From Setomelanomma holmii (lineage: Eukaryota; Ascomycota; Dothideomycetes; Pleosporales; Phaeosphaeriaceae), in the NCBI GenBank assembly GCA_010015745.1, contig ML978187.1, forward strand, positions 124,001 to 188,000: DNA of 64,000 nt, given 5' to 3'. The notes under the pieces are model-generated. The model had not been told where the DNA came from, ran no database searches, and was given only the letters and a program-made list of their open reading frames with translations. Position numbers and translations under genes: made by a program. Positions 45,901 to 57,903 of the stretch are shown here, piece after piece. Every line of letters begins with the position of its first letter. The first letter of the stretch is position 1.

Positions 45901-46164
45901 GGACTTGTGAGATGGGAACAAAAGCATATTCGGCAAGTTTCGCGTCAAGCGAGCCTGGTCTAGAAGTGATGGCTTGGAGCGTGTTAAGGAGAGTTCCGAG
46001 GGCCGATATTAGCTCCTTCCGTGATTCTGGTCTCTGAGCGAGACCTGCAGTGACTTGCAAGACTTGGATACATGGTTGCTTTAGCTATCTAAGGCATCAG
46101 CGGAATGAAAGGAAGCTGGAGAGAGATGGCTACACACGCGGTGGAAGACTTGCTGTCTTTCCAT
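42962..46164 (-). CDS. TTI1: TTI1, HEAT-repeat subunit of the TTT complex
   Basis: Exon 46164-46138, intron 46137-46085 (GTGTGT donor, GATAG acceptor) and exon 46084-42962; 1,049 residues. Joining the exons gives MERQQVFHRLKQPCIQVLQV, matching the 'Q.VF..LK..C' start of Tti1. The body is alpha-helical HEAT repeats. The C-terminal region, with LLSLLGTTIPALAKHENSFL, PLINTLWPVLVPRLQDPEAY and VVSNALDIMALMCTHAGDF, is the most characteristic part. A charged loop (residues ~745-830) breaks the repeats. Tti1 with Tel2 and Tti2 chaperones the maturation of PIKK kinases (TOR, ATM/ATR homologues) through Hsp90. It shares a short promoter with PDS5. Confidence 0.9.
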
Positions 46165-46673
46165 CTCCAGGAAATCGGGACGGATTGTAAGCTGGTCGAA
46201 CAGAGTGGTGTAGTGCCTTCTGAATGCTTTTGTGACGGCGCCTCTTTTCTTTTTGGGACGAACGTTATGACCGACTCGGTGAAAGTAAAAGTGCTAGCGC
46301 GAGAGGGCGAGGTGTGCTGACGCCGTGTCCATTGCCATACTCATGATCTCGGTATTGCTTGGACACAAGTCATCGACAGCCTGAGTCGAGTCTTTGTGCA
46401 AAGGTGAGGTGGAAGGTGAGAGGTGAGTGATTGGGTGGGAGTGCATGATTCGTACTTGGACGCACAGGCCAGGGAAGTCGCGTCTCGTTGGACATGTTCC
46501 TTAGCGCGTCACTTTAAGCTTCATGCCCGCCCGCAACCCATCACCACCTTCGCGACGCGATTCCTCTCCACCACTACTCGCGCCTGTGCCGCGCCTCTCA
46601 CCGCGCCGAGAAGACCTCCGCGATCTCACCAGCACAGTAATCACAGCACCACTCTCACGCGCAGCCACGCGAC
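46165..46673. promoter_or_regulatory. Divergent promoter TTI1 / PDS5 with four ACGCG cores
   Basis: 509 bp between start codons. ACGCG cores occur at 46555-46559, 46657-46661 and 46667-46671 on the plus strand and at 46505-46509 on the minus strand. ACGCG is the core of the MluI cell-cycle box bound by MBF, but the full ACGCGT occurs in none of them as read. Function is inferred. Confidence 0.45.
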
Positions 46674-49600
46674 ATGGCTCCTCGCAGTCGGCGGAGCGCG
46701 GTCGCTGCGACTGAGGTTGTTGAAGAGGAGGAGCAGGAGCAAGAGATGGAAGAGGAAGAAGGCCTTAAGAAATTGAAGTTCAAGCAGCCGCTTGTCGGAA
46801 GGCCAGGGAAGCAAATTGGCGTCAGCGACCTGTTGACGCGCCTAAAGTCGCTACTCGATGAATTACGGACAATAGACCAGGAGGAGGCGCACCGCGACTC
46901 CCTCATGCCTATCGCGCAGGGCTTGGCCCACCAAAGTCTACTGCAACACAAAGACAATGGCGTACGTGCGTGGACCGTCTGCTGCATTGTCGATATGCTC
47001 AAGCTGTTCGCCCCCGATGCGCCTTACCCAGCATCGAAACTCAAGGTAGGAGACTTTGTTCGATGGGCTGGAACGTTATTGATACGTGCGACAGGAAATC
47101 TTCTCCGTCATCATCCTCAAGCTGCTGCCCCTCCTCGCCGATCCCACCCACCCATACAATAGTCAGCACATGTACGTCCTCCGATCGCTCGCCGAATGGA
47201 AGAGCATCTTGCTCATCAACGAGATTCCGGGCTCCGACCAGCTCACCTCTGCTCTCTTCACCACATGCTTCGATGTCTTGTCAGGGCCTTCCAAGGGCGA
47301 CAGCGGCGAAGAATTAAGCAAGAATGTGGAGCACAACATGACTGAAGTCCTGTCCACTGTCATCGACGAGGCGCCTGCAGTCACGCACGATGTAGTCGAC
47401 GTCATTGTCGCTCAATTCCTATGGGCCGATCCAATAACACTCGGGAGCACTACGAAGGGCAAGAAGGGTGTCCACATAGATGCGAAGCAATCAACGCTGC
47501 GCCGCAAAGACGCACCGCCCGCTTATAACATGGCCAAGAACGTGTGCAATGCCTTTCCCGAGAAGATGGCTCGTCTCATAGGCAACTACTTCAGCTCTGT
47601 CATCGTAGACTTCACCAACTCGGGCGGGTCCTTCAGGCGTGGTCGAGCTGGCAGTGAAGGCCCAGACGACGATGGTCATCGAGGTCCAACCGACGACGAC
47701 CTAAATGAGGCGAGCAAGGCACACAGGCTGTTAAGAGAGCTTTGGAAGTGCTGTCCTGGCGTGCTCCAGGAAATTATTCCTCATCTGCAGGATGAGCTAG
47801 CTACCGAGAATGTGCAGCTTCGACAGCTGGCGACAGAGACCTTTGGTGACATGATCTCAGGCATTGGCGCGGCCGGTCCGCCTCCTTTGCCTGAGCTCGA
47901 CCCAGCAGCATATCCCTCACAGAGCCTCTCGCGCGCCGAGTTTACCCGCCCATACGACTTCCTCACCACACCAGCCTCCATCAACTCGTTTCCCACACAG
48001 TACCCTGTTGCATACCATGCATTTCTACAACGCAAGAACGATAAATCACCCCTCATTCGCGCAGCATGGACTACTGGCGTAGGCCGTATATTGATGACGT
48101 CGGCGGGTGGCATTGGACTTGACCACGATGAGGAGCAGAAGCTGCTCAAGTCCTTCGCGGAATGCCTCATCGACAGTGATGACAAAGTGCGACTGGCTGC
48201 TGTTAAGGCTATCGAGCATTTCGAGTTCAACGATATTGTGCGTAAGCTGGGCAGTAATGGCGGCATGTCAGAACCTGGCTCTATTCTGTCTAACCTTGCA
48301 GATCGAGTGAAAGACAAGAAAAGCGTCATTCATTCTGAGAGTATGCGACTCCTGGGCAAGCTTTGGGGTGTGGCTTCGGGTGCCATTGCAGAAAGCGACG
48401 AGACACTGCGCAGCCTGCTCGGTCCAATACCTTCGAGAATACTGGAGGCTTGTTACGTCAATGATCTCGAAATTAATGTTCAGGTTGATCTGGCCCTGTA
48501 CGACTCCTTACTGCCACTGAACTATCCGCCCATCAAGCCAAAAGCAGCAGGGAACTCACAAATTGTGAGAGACAGTCAGACGAACGGGGAACAAAGCTAC
48601 ACGGAGGCAGGTCTGGACAAACTACGAGCTGAACGACAGCTGGTTCTCGTCAATGGCTTAGAAGAAAAGGCGAAGAAGGTATTCTTCGCAAAGCAAGGTA
48701 ACCAGGGCCCAGGGGCAAATTACATGGAGTACCTTCTGAAGTACTGCGAAGAGTACAATGGAGGAGTCATGGACAAGGACGAAAAGGAAACGAAGAAGAA
48801 GCTCGAAGGGCTCATCAATTACTACGCTCAGATGCTTCCAGACTCCTCTCGCGTCATAGACGATTTGTGGAAGTTCGCGAAAGCCCACGATCGTCGCGCA
48901 TACACGCTCATGCGCTTTTGCATGGACCCAGCGAGCGACTACCGCCGAGTGTTCAGATCTGTTGTAAGTGATGCGGAGCGTTTTGTGAAATGATACTGAT
49001 GCCATTGCAGAAAGAGTTCAGGAAACGCATCGAAGATGGACCAGGCAGTGCTGTGCTCGAGACATTGACCACTCTGCTCTATCGAGTGAGCCTGTTGTGT
49101 TACAACAAGAGCCACGTCCCCGCCATTATTGAATTTACAAGGACAGACGATAAGGGCCTGGGTGCTACAGCGCACGAATTACTAAAGGAGATATCCACCA
49201 AACATCCTAAGGTGTTCTCGACTCACGTCAAGGACCTTTGCAAGACACTCGAAAATGAAGCACCCAGCGAAAAAACACCAAATCCTCCAGGCGCAGTGGA
49301 TGATTTGAAGGCATGCGCCGCATTTGCCAAGAAATTCCCATCGGACATTCCGATAAATGCGAAAGATGGACGAAAACTGGTGCAAGGCTTCCTCAACTTT
49401 GCACTATATGGCTCGCCTCCGCAAGCCGCCAAGCACGCGATCACAATCATCTCCAACAGCGACGACAAGAAGGAAATGCACTCAAAAGAGATTCTTACTA
49501 AAAGCATCAAGAATTTCTCATATGGTGGCAAACACTGGTTGACCAAGCTTGCTGCTCTGAGTCAGCTGGTACTCCTAGCCCCGTTTGAGTGTGAGGACGA

Positions 49601-51359
49601 TATGGATAGCATCTTAGAAATCGCCATTCAGAAGGTTCTGCAAAAGCCACATCCTGCAACAGATGTAACCGAAGCAGAGTGGATGGACGTACCAGATGAC
49701 GACATTCAAGGGCGAACATGGGCTATCAGGATTCTGGTCAATCGTTTGCGATCGCTGCCCTCCGAAGCAAGCTTCAATGATGCCGCAGCCGACACATATG
49801 CCCTGCTCAATCGGCTTGTTAAAGACAGTGGAGAGGGTGCAAATGATGGGAGCACACCGCCAGCGCACAAAACACGTCAGCGCCTTCTTGCTGCGAAATC
49901 GCTGCTGAAAATGTCTTGCAACAAGCGCATCGATGCTTTCCTAACACCGGCAGACTTCGTGCAGCTGGCCCTCGTGACACATGACCCGTGCTCTCAGGTT
50001 CGCAAGGGCTTCTCGGAGACCCTGATGAAGTATCTTGGCCAGGGCAGACTTCCTCCTCGATTCTACACCATTCTCTTCTTCCTAGCGCACGAGCCGGACC
50101 GAAGCATCAAAAACAGTACCATGACATGGATTCGATCGCGACGTGCAGCGTTTGCAGCGCGCAAAGAGACGGTACTGGAAAATGTTTTTGCACGGTTACT
50201 AAGTCTGCTTGCCCACCATCCAGACTTTGACACAGACGATGATGTCCTCAAGCTCATGTCAGAATACATCTTGTACTACCTCAAGTGTGTCGCAACCGAA
50301 GACAACCTTTCCTTGATCTTCCACGTCGCTCAGCGTGTAAAGGGTGTTGCAGATGGTATCGCACCATCACGCCAAGCTGATGAAAATTTATACGTCTTGT
50401 CAGACCTTGCACAGGCACTTATTCGCGCATGGGAAGAACAGAACAGCTGGACTATGCAATCGTGGCCAGGAAAGATGAAGCTCCCATCTGGGATCTTCCG
50501 CCCACTGGAAAGCCATGAGCGAGCACAAGAGATTGCAAAGAAGGCATGGATCAGTGATGATCTGATCGATGAACTTGACCCTCTGGTACGAAAAGCAATT
50601 CGAAGCAAGAAGCGAAAGGCAACAGACGACGTCGAGAAGCCGCGCAAGAAGGCGAAGGGCGACAGACCTATCAAGGAGAAAAAAGTCAAAGTCGAGCGAA
50701 CGGTCAAGACTCCCAGAAAGAAGCGGAGGACGGGAGATGACGAGGATGGAAGTGATCTCGACGGCGCGGCTGCTCCTTCGAGTGGTCCCAGGCGTAAAAG
50801 CGGTCGCCAAAGCACAGCTCATAAAAGCTATATCGAGGTTTCGAGTGATGAGGAAGACGCGGCTGCCGGTGCTGAGCAGGATGAAATAGAGGAGTCCGAG
50901 GCCAACGACAAGTCTTCACCAGCCCCAGAGGAGGATGTCGAGATGGAAGATGCCGAAGCAGAGGCATCTGAGCAAGAGGCACCCCCAGAACCAGAACCGG
51001 AGCCTCCCAAAAAAGGAAGAGGTCGACCAAAGAAGTCAGAGGCGAATACACCTGTCGTACAAAAGCGCGGGGTCGTAGAGCCAGAGCCCGAAGCCGAGAA
51101 CTCTGAGCAAGAGGCATCTCCAGAACCGGGATCGGAGCCTCTCAAGAAAGCTGGAAGAGGTCGGCCGAGGAAAGCGGACACAGGTACACCGGTCGCTCCG
51201 AAGCACAAGCAGGCGGCAGCAGCCAAGGATGTTACTCCGGCCAAGCCTACGGCAATGGGCAAAGCGAAAGTCAACGGCGCCGCTGCCGCAGCATCTTCGT
51301 CGAGCCTTGCTACGAACGGGACCACTTTGGCGCGGCGCAGTGGGCGCACGCGCTCCTGA
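46674..51359 (+). CDS. PDS5: PDS5, cohesin-associated sister chromatid cohesion protein
   Basis: Exons 46674-47045, 47095-48963 and 49011-51359 (1,529 residues; donors GTAGGA and GTAAGT). The acidic N-terminus is followed by the PDS5 start (LLTRLKSLLDELRTIDQEEA, then RAWTVCCIVDMLKLFAPDAP) and continuous HEAT-type repeats, including PLIRAAWTTGVGRILMTSAG and MRFCMDPASDYRRVFRSV. The C-terminal ~300 residues are highly charged, with two AT-hook cores (KKGRGRPKKSE and KAGRGRPRKAD). Pds5 binds cohesin through the Scc1 kleisin and controls its loading, release and acetylation. The length is close to that of other filamentous fungal Pds5 proteins. The frame is intact throughout. Confidence 0.94.
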
Positions 51360-51935
51360 GCTGCCTACCGACAGCGGCCTAATCTCACCCAAAACATGCT
51401 ATACGCTTTTCTGCATACCGACAACACGGCATTCCTTCGACGCTTTTATCTTCTTCGGCACAGTCATGCCTGTTTGTTTATCGCGGTTCTTCGAGATAAG
51501 CTGAGCACTATTCAAGCGTTTCATCAACTTCAGTATGATATCTGCATCTCATTCTGTACAAAAGCGTGTCTGTACCCGAGAGCTTCAGCTGTACTTCTTC
51601 GTGGAAGCGTATTTTTCACCATATAGCAAGCAAGCAAGCGAGCGTAGTGTTATTATGACAAGCAGGCAGCACAGGAAAGGGAGGTGTAGGAAAGATCAAC
51701 GGGTATGATTATATGCATAATTTTTCATCACCAACGTCCACCATGGTCAAAGCTGAAACACAAGCTCATATCATGTCCGCCACCGCACATCACCAAGCAC
51801 ATGTCTCAAGACCAAATCGTCCGCAAATAGGGTTGTTTCCGCTCGCGAGTGAGATTAGTATCGGTCTGACCTTGCACTCGTGTCATCGTCCGCTTCTCAG
51901 GCAACATACGAAACGACATACCCAATCACGCTATA
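51360..51935. other. 3' flank of PDS5
   Basis: No gene is supported in these ~575 bp, which lie between the convergent ends of PDS5 and the gene at 51936. Short open frames only. Confidence 0.45.
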
Positions 51936-52863
51936 CTACCATTCAAACTCATACATCCCTCTCCTGACCCTCGGGCTCCGATGCACATACGCTTCGTACT
52001 CTTCTCTCGTGAAACCAAGGACTTGGCGCTTGATTCTATCGCTCTCGCTCTCGCTCTCGTACGGCTGGGTATATGCTGGTTGCTGGTAGCGGTGTGTATA
52101 TGAGCTCGACGTATATGCAGTGGGCGTCGAAGCGTGTGGGCTTGGTAAGGATGTGCTCTTTCTCTTCGCCGATAGGGCTTGAGTCGGCCATCTGTATTCA
52201 TGTGTAGTCTTGTCCCATTCTGGTAACAGCGTCGGCGCGAGACGGGTGGTGCTTTTGGACTTCGGTGCTGAGGCTGAGGCTGAGGCCAAGCAGGTAATCA
52301 AGAGTAGTAGCGTTCCATTCTGGGAAAGTGTTTGGGGCTGGATCGACTTGAGCTACGGCAGGACGATGGGACGATGGGAATCGGGCCGTTTGGGTGCAAA
52401 GTTCGACTTTCAGGGGCGCTTTGGGACGTTGAGTCGTTGGATCTTGCGGTGAAGAGGGTGAAGAGGCGGGTTTGGATGGAGAATCGTCGCTCGTTGTCTG
52501 TTTTGGGCTTGTAGGCGATGACGCTGCTTTGGCTTGGATTTGTCGCATACGAGCTGCCCAAACGGCTTCTGCGGTGTGCGATGAATCGTCGTGGGTCGCT
52601 TGGCGGGAGATTTTGCTGGTGTATTCTCGCAGAGCATGAGTGCGCGTAGCAGTTTTAGGCGCATCGCTGGTTTTGCTACTCTTGGTTGAGGCCGGCTTTT
52701 CCTGTGTGCCATCTGGATCATCCTCTGAATGATCGATGTTGCGCTTCTTTAGCTTCTTGCGCGTTTTGTCTATGATTTTCTTGAACTTGATGGATATGCG
52801 CGATGTGAGTCTGGGTTGAATACGGTCCTTTGGGGCTGAGGCAGTGGTTTCCATACTGTTCAA
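51936..52863 (-). CDS. Unknown low-complexity protein with a frame change
   Basis: The first frame (52863-52198, 221 codons) starts MNSMETTASAPKDRIQPRLT, is basic near residues 25-45 (FKKIIDKTRKKLKKRN) and is then Ser/Pro-rich to NTFPEWNATTLDY. From about 52300 a second frame reads APTLLPEWDKTTHEYRWPTQ and continues to GFTREEYEAYVHRSPRVRRG and YEFEW (stop at 51936). Both frames look coding. A -1/+1 frame change or an unseen intron lies between about 52200 and 52340, where a CCTCAG hexamer is repeated three times. The PEW..TT..Y motif occurs on both sides of the join. Family unknown. Confidence 0.45.
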
Positions 52864-53164
52864 GGATCCACAGAAAAGGGCTCAAGCAATGTTCTAAGCT
52901 GGAAGGTGAGTCCGGCAATAACCTGGCGCGAAGCGCCGGTGATGTTGTAGTGTAAGTCGATTGTCGCTTCATGGTGGTTGCTTTCCGGGTTCGTATCCAA
53001 TGCGAGGCCGACATGGGTCCACGCGCAGATGAGGGGCAGCACCCGTGTTGAGTACCATAAATATCTTGTATGGCTGGATGCTTCATTGTCGCTCATGCAC
53101 CTGGACGCAACGCTGGTCATTTGCTCTGAGGGTCTAGACACCTACATATTGTCACTCAATACCA
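52864..53164. other. Short intergenic stretch
   Basis: About 300 bp between two genes on the same strand. It should hold the promoter of the gene at 51936-52863. No motif was recognised. Confidence 0.4.
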
Positions 53165-55589
53165 TCACTCGTCCTTCGGAACGTGAAACCTGCCTAGCCA
53201 CATCATCTTCACATAATTCTCCTTCTTTTGCTCCTCGAATGCCGCAATTGCCCTCTGAGCCGCCTGTTCTCTATCCTTCAGAATCGCCAGTTTCGCTTCT
53301 ATCCACTTGATACCTCGCTTGTTCCTTTCGATAGCTGCCGAGTGTCCTTCATGCGCTTTGCGAGGATCGTTTTGAAGTTGTCGCAATGCGCGAGATTCAT
53401 TCTGATGCTGGACTCTGGCGGCTTCAATACTAGCCTGGATCTTAGCCAGGAATTTACGCTGTTCTGCCAGTACCGCGACAGTATTTCTGTGAGTACGATG
53501 GCAGATGTCGTACGGATCTGTCTTGGCTATTGAAGTGTTTATTTCGTGGTCGTGCTTGACGCCCGCCTGTAGTCATGCTACTCGCAACGTCAGTGGGGAT
53601 TGACTTGGTGTGTGGTATCTCATCATCGTCGGTGCTTTCGCCGTCGCTGAGCGTTCCTTGAAATTGATCATGTTTTCCTGGCGTATACTGCTCGAACTGT
53701 TCTGCAGAAGCGTCCTCTCCAGACACAGCTGGCGAACAGCTTTCTGTCGATTCGTCCAAGCTAACTGTGGCATCAGATTGCTCCGTAGTGTCCATGATCT
53801 CGGTGGACGCCCAAGATGATGCTGATGGAAAACACTGTGAGAAGTCCCTGCGGGTCACGGTATGATTTCGCTGCGATGAAACAGACTTCTCCCACCGCAC
53901 CACTAACTTTGCGATGTTATCCTTAGAATCGGGTGTCATCAGATGATGCGCTGATCGTTCATCAGGGCGTTCCCTGGAGGGCGATTGGGTTTCTGCTGTT
54001 TGTCTCTTGCTCAAGTGCACTGGAAAAGGGATCTGCAAGGACGACACGAAATCAGGAGTGAGTCCGTCTCTTGGAGTATCGCCCCTTGTAGTAGCTTTTG
54101 GATCTAACACTGCATCCCATAAGACGTCTGTCTGTGGCTCGGACACTGCGTCATCCGCATCAGTCATTTCATGATCCAGTCCTGAGCCGCTTGCGCTCTC
54201 CACTGCGTTCCTTGCAGATGCAGTCTTCATCGAATCGCTATCTTCGCGCCATCTCTTCGCTAGCTTGATCAACGTGTCCTTGATGTCCAAGTACAAGAAC
54301 ATCGGCTCAATGTGGCTATATTGTGGCTTTTTCTGAGCCAGTAGATAGAAGTACCTAGTGAGCGCGATCACATCAGCCTGGCTCCTGCACATCTCGTACT
54401 CGTCATCGAAACAAATGTCTTTGTAATAACGGTAGAAGCTGATGAGGGCGCATGGAAGATAGACGCCATTCTCGTCACAAACAAAGAGCTTCATGCTTTG
54501 TGAAGCAGATGTGTTGTCTGAGTTCTTCTTGAACGAAACCCAGGCCTGACGCCAGTTGATGTCGCAATCGCTGCTAAAAAGACCAATGCGAAGTGCAAGT
54601 GGAACGTAGTCAGGATCGCTGTCATCAGGACCTTGATCAATTTCGTCAATACCTGGTAGGTATTCGACCAGGTCACCTAAATCTTGACGGAGCTGCTCAA
54701 GGGTAGCGATCAGGTTCCCGGTCGTGGAACATGATTCTCTCATAGCGTGTCCGCCTGAATAGAAATTGCGGTCGGCGTTGTCCGGTGTGTATAGCTCGTC
54801 CAACACGACCGTTTCGATCTCTTTATGTTCCGTGCCATTCCTGCCGGACGTCACATGCCGCTCGTTCTCCATGTTTAGAAGAGTCTCTTCTCTTCCAGGC
54901 TCTTCAGCTGGCTCGTGACTGGGACCATCGACGTCCATGCTGACGGTGATCTCGTGGCTGGACGTGGAGGACGCCGGTATCTGGGGTGTATTGTCGGTCG
55001 GCACCTCGGGATCTTGATCATGAGCTGGACTCTGACATACGGGTAGTATGGGGGCCGGTGGATGTGCAGGAAAATTCGTGGATATACGCGCAAGATCCGC
55101 CTGCCTCATCTCCTTCTGCCGCTCTTTGTAGGCGTACACCTCAGTCCTATCTAGTAGTCTGAACATGCCCTCCAAGTCCTTGTACACAAGCAGTGGCACC
55201 GACCCTTCATACCCACTTCTGGAAGCCCATATCAAGAGGTAGTATTCCAGCATGGCCAGGACTTGGTGTTGGCATCCGTAGTTCGTGAGTAGTTGAAGTG
55301 GTAGATGCACGAGTGGTGGGATGGTGTATGCGATTTCGAGACATATGCTCGAGGCCATAAGAGGCTGCCAGCCGTTCTGAATCTTGACATCGACATGCAG
55401 GACATTGTGGAGGAGATAGGCGTACACGGGACTATATCCCAAGTTGGCCCCTGTGAGCGCGGGTAGGTCGAGCAGAACGTTGCCTTTGCGCTCGATGAAG
55501 AGCCCGGGTGGTATCTTCTCGAGTAATCTGGCGTGCCCATCACTACATAAGCGCGTATGTAGCTCATCAAGTGCTACGTCGTGCCGCAT
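53165..55589 (-). CDS. Unknown 768-residue protein with C-terminal coiled coil
   Basis: The exons 55589-53582 and 53463-53165 fit (GTAGCA donor, CTGGCAG acceptor, 118 bp intron, phases close), although the join is inferred. The N-terminal ~170 residues are well ordered (ALDELHTRLCSDGHARLLEK, LPLQLLTNYGCQHQVLAMLE). The centre is acidic and disordered, interrupted by a second ordered block (DINWRQAWVSFKKNSDN through SFYRYYKDICFDDEYEMCRS). The C-terminal exon is a coiled coil (VLAEQRKFLAKIQASIEAAR without the join, KWIEAKLAILKDREQAAQRA). No known family was recognised. If the intron is wrong, the first exon ends on its own at 53454. Confidence 0.55.
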
Positions 55590-55968
55590 GGAATTATGTT
55601 ACGTATCGATGCTGGTTGAGTATGCTGACTGAAGTTCTGGGTGATGATGCTGTTGAAGTTCGTTATTTGCCGGCGTCCCCTTCTGAGTTCGTGCGCCTCT
55701 TCCTCTTGCCGTTGGTGGAACTGTTCTTACGATATTGAGCGGAAGTGGCAGGAGAGGGTGATGTTTCAGGCAAGCAGGCGCGCATTGTCGTTGAATTCGG
55801 GCAGCGGAAGTAGATTAGATATTAGTGCCATTGGGATCAGTGATGAAGAGAAGAAGTGCGGGAGCCAAAGTTTGGGATTATCATTCGCGTCGTGCGCAAG
55901 TTATGATAACAACGGGTGGGTGCAAGAGTGACAGACCCACAACTGGCCGTTTGTACTTAAGCGAGAGA
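55590..55968. other. Intergenic between the 53-55 kb gene and STE14
   Basis: No supported gene. It is the promoter side of the unknown gene and the 3' flank of STE14. Confidence 0.4.
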
Positions 55969-56903
55969 TCAGATGAAAGGTATCCACACACGTGTTCGTG
56001 CCCTATATGTGCGGTAGTCATCACCAAAGAACTCGATCAAATGCTTCTCCTCGTCTGGGTTAAGGTCAGCCACAGCACAAGACGAGCACAGCGGCACTTA
56101 CGTGCGATTCTGCGGCTGAAGAAGTACCACAAGATGCCAGTGTATCCCAAGAAGCACACCGTATTTCCAAGGAGAAGCTGAGTACCCACGCCCCACCAGA
56201 AGAAGCCGAAATATGACGGATGCCGAAAGTATGCATATAGACCCGTCGTTACGAGCTCATGTCCGTCGTTCTTTCTGGACTGTACGTTATGATTGAAGTT
56301 TGTTCCTGCCTGTATCATAGCTATGCTCCGTACAACTTGGCCCATAGAAATCAATATTATACCGAGCGCAAGCACTGCCGGAGGGTGCACTTTCGCCTGC
56401 CACTTCGGGAAGAAGAAACTCGTCACACACGTCTCGATGAACGCCATGGTGTGTGCTTGGCGGTACTGAGAGCCGTTCGAAAGGAGGAAGGACGCGACCC
56501 ACGCGATTGGGGTGTTGTACGCAGCTGTGGTATAAAATTCGAGGAAGTGGAAGGTCGAGAGCGTGGTGAGGAAGATCCATGGCCGCCATAGTCGACTTTG
56601 CAGGTATACGAGAAAGACAGTCATGGCAAGTCCAAGCACAGCAGTACCGCCCAGACAAAAGGCGCGCACAGCAATTCCGGATAGCGACCGTTTGCCATGC
56701 GGGTAGAACTCGGCTGCGATTGCGTTGGGGCTTTTGTGCTGAATATTGGCGGCTTCATCCGCACGGACAGCGGCGTCAAGCTCGGGAGTCCATTTCCCCG
56801 GCTCTGTAGGTCGATTTACGGGGAGGGAGATGTCGACGCGAGGCGCGGCGCTCGTGACGGAACCGTTGGAGGACGACATGTTCGTGGTGTGAGAGCAGGG
56901 CAC
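55969..56903 (-). CDS. STE14: Protein-S-isoprenylcysteine O-methyltransferase
   Basis: Exons 56903-56102 and 56054-55969 (295 residues; GTAAGT donor, ACCCAG acceptor). Hydrophobic segments include GTAVLGLAMTVFLVYLQ and VLALGIILISMGQVVRSIAM. The ICMT signature is complete: NFNHNVQSRKNDGHELVTTG, then LYAYFRHPSYFGFFWWGVGT, and after splicing RIAHEEKHLIEFFGDDY with a terminal RTRVWIPFI. The enzyme methylates the C-terminal prenylcysteine of CaaX proteins such as Ras and a-factor-like pheromones at the ER. The second ATG (residue 9) is an alternative start. It is head-to-head with the acetyltransferase gene. Confidence 0.93.
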
Positions 56904-57201
56904 GGAGTGCAGTGTACAGCAGATTTGTGACCAGAAGAAAGACGCTCAAGGCATACTACAATATACGAGAAGATCCCGAGCAGCTGCGTGCTATCTTTCT
57001 TTGCGAAGAGCAGCAACAATAGTAACGAGTGGATGGATATCCCTTTCCCATTGCTTGAAACGCGAAGCGCATCTGGCCGAGGCTCGCTGCGTCATTTCTT
57101 GCTAGTCCCCTTTTGCTCTAGCGCACGCTTAGTCACTCTTTCCTTCCTCGAGTCATACTTGCAACGACTCAGTCAGTGTGTACACACAATTCGGCGCCAT
57201 A
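56904..57201. promoter_or_regulatory. Divergent promoter STE14 / O-acetyltransferase
   Basis: 298 bp between start codons. No TATA box or known motif was recognised. Confidence 0.35.
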
Positions 57202-57903
57202 ATGGAGCTATCAGAGAACAAGCAGCGCATGGCTCGTGGCGAGCTCTACCATGCCTTCACTCCCGAGCTCGTTGCCGAGCGCTCACGCTGCAAGCACGCC
57301 TGTGCACGGTACAGCAACGCCGGCGATGTGTCCCGTCGGCGCTTGACCGAGTTGTTTCGAGAGTAGGTGATACTCTCTGGTCGCCAAACACATGTTCATG
57401 CCTTGGCCAGTATCATACAGGACAAGACTCCGTTGCCGCCTCCAGCTGCTACGCCCGAGGAGGACGACAAGCTGTTCGAGGACGATGCGTGGATTGAACC
57501 ACCGCTCGCGATGGACTATGGGTACAATGTCAAGCTTGGAAGAAACATCTTTGTCAACTTCAATTCCGTGTTCTTGGACACGTGCTTGATCACACTTGGG
57601 GACCGCACTATGGTCGGGCCAAACGTGTCCTTCTATTCTGCGACTCATCCGCTAGATCCATTGGTGCGAGATGGGACTCGTGGTCCTGAGCGAGGCAAAG
57701 AGATCCACATTGGAGAGGATTGCTGGATCGCTGGAAACGTTGTCATCTTGCCTGGTGTCACCATCGGTAGAGGCAGCACAGTAGGTGCGGGCAGCGTGGT
57801 GACAAAGGATGTGCCAGAGTTTACGGTCGTAGCAGGGAACCCTGCAAAGTTCATCAGAAAGATCGAGACGGCGATGGACCCAACTCGGCAAAAGAAGGAG
57901 TAA
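57202..57903 (+). CDS. Hexapeptide-repeat sugar O-acetyltransferase (maltose acetyltransferase type)
   Basis: Exons 57202-57362 and 57411-57903 (217 residues; GTAGGT donor, GGCCAG acceptor). The N-terminal 'mac' domain begins MELSENKQRMARGELYHAF. The left-handed beta-helix of LacA/Maa/NodL enzymes follows: IFVNFNSVFLDTCLITLGDR, MVGPNVSFYSATHPLDPL (catalytic His in ATHP), IGEDCWIAGNVVILPGVTIG and VVTKDVPEFTVVAGNPAKFI. It should transfer acetyl from acetyl-CoA to a sugar hydroxyl; the natural acceptor in fungi is unclear. The frame is intact. Confidence 0.9.

Noticed and set aside
45429..46037. 202-codon plus-strand open frame
   Set aside because: It lies antisense within the intact TTI1 frame and has no domain; a shadow of codon bias.
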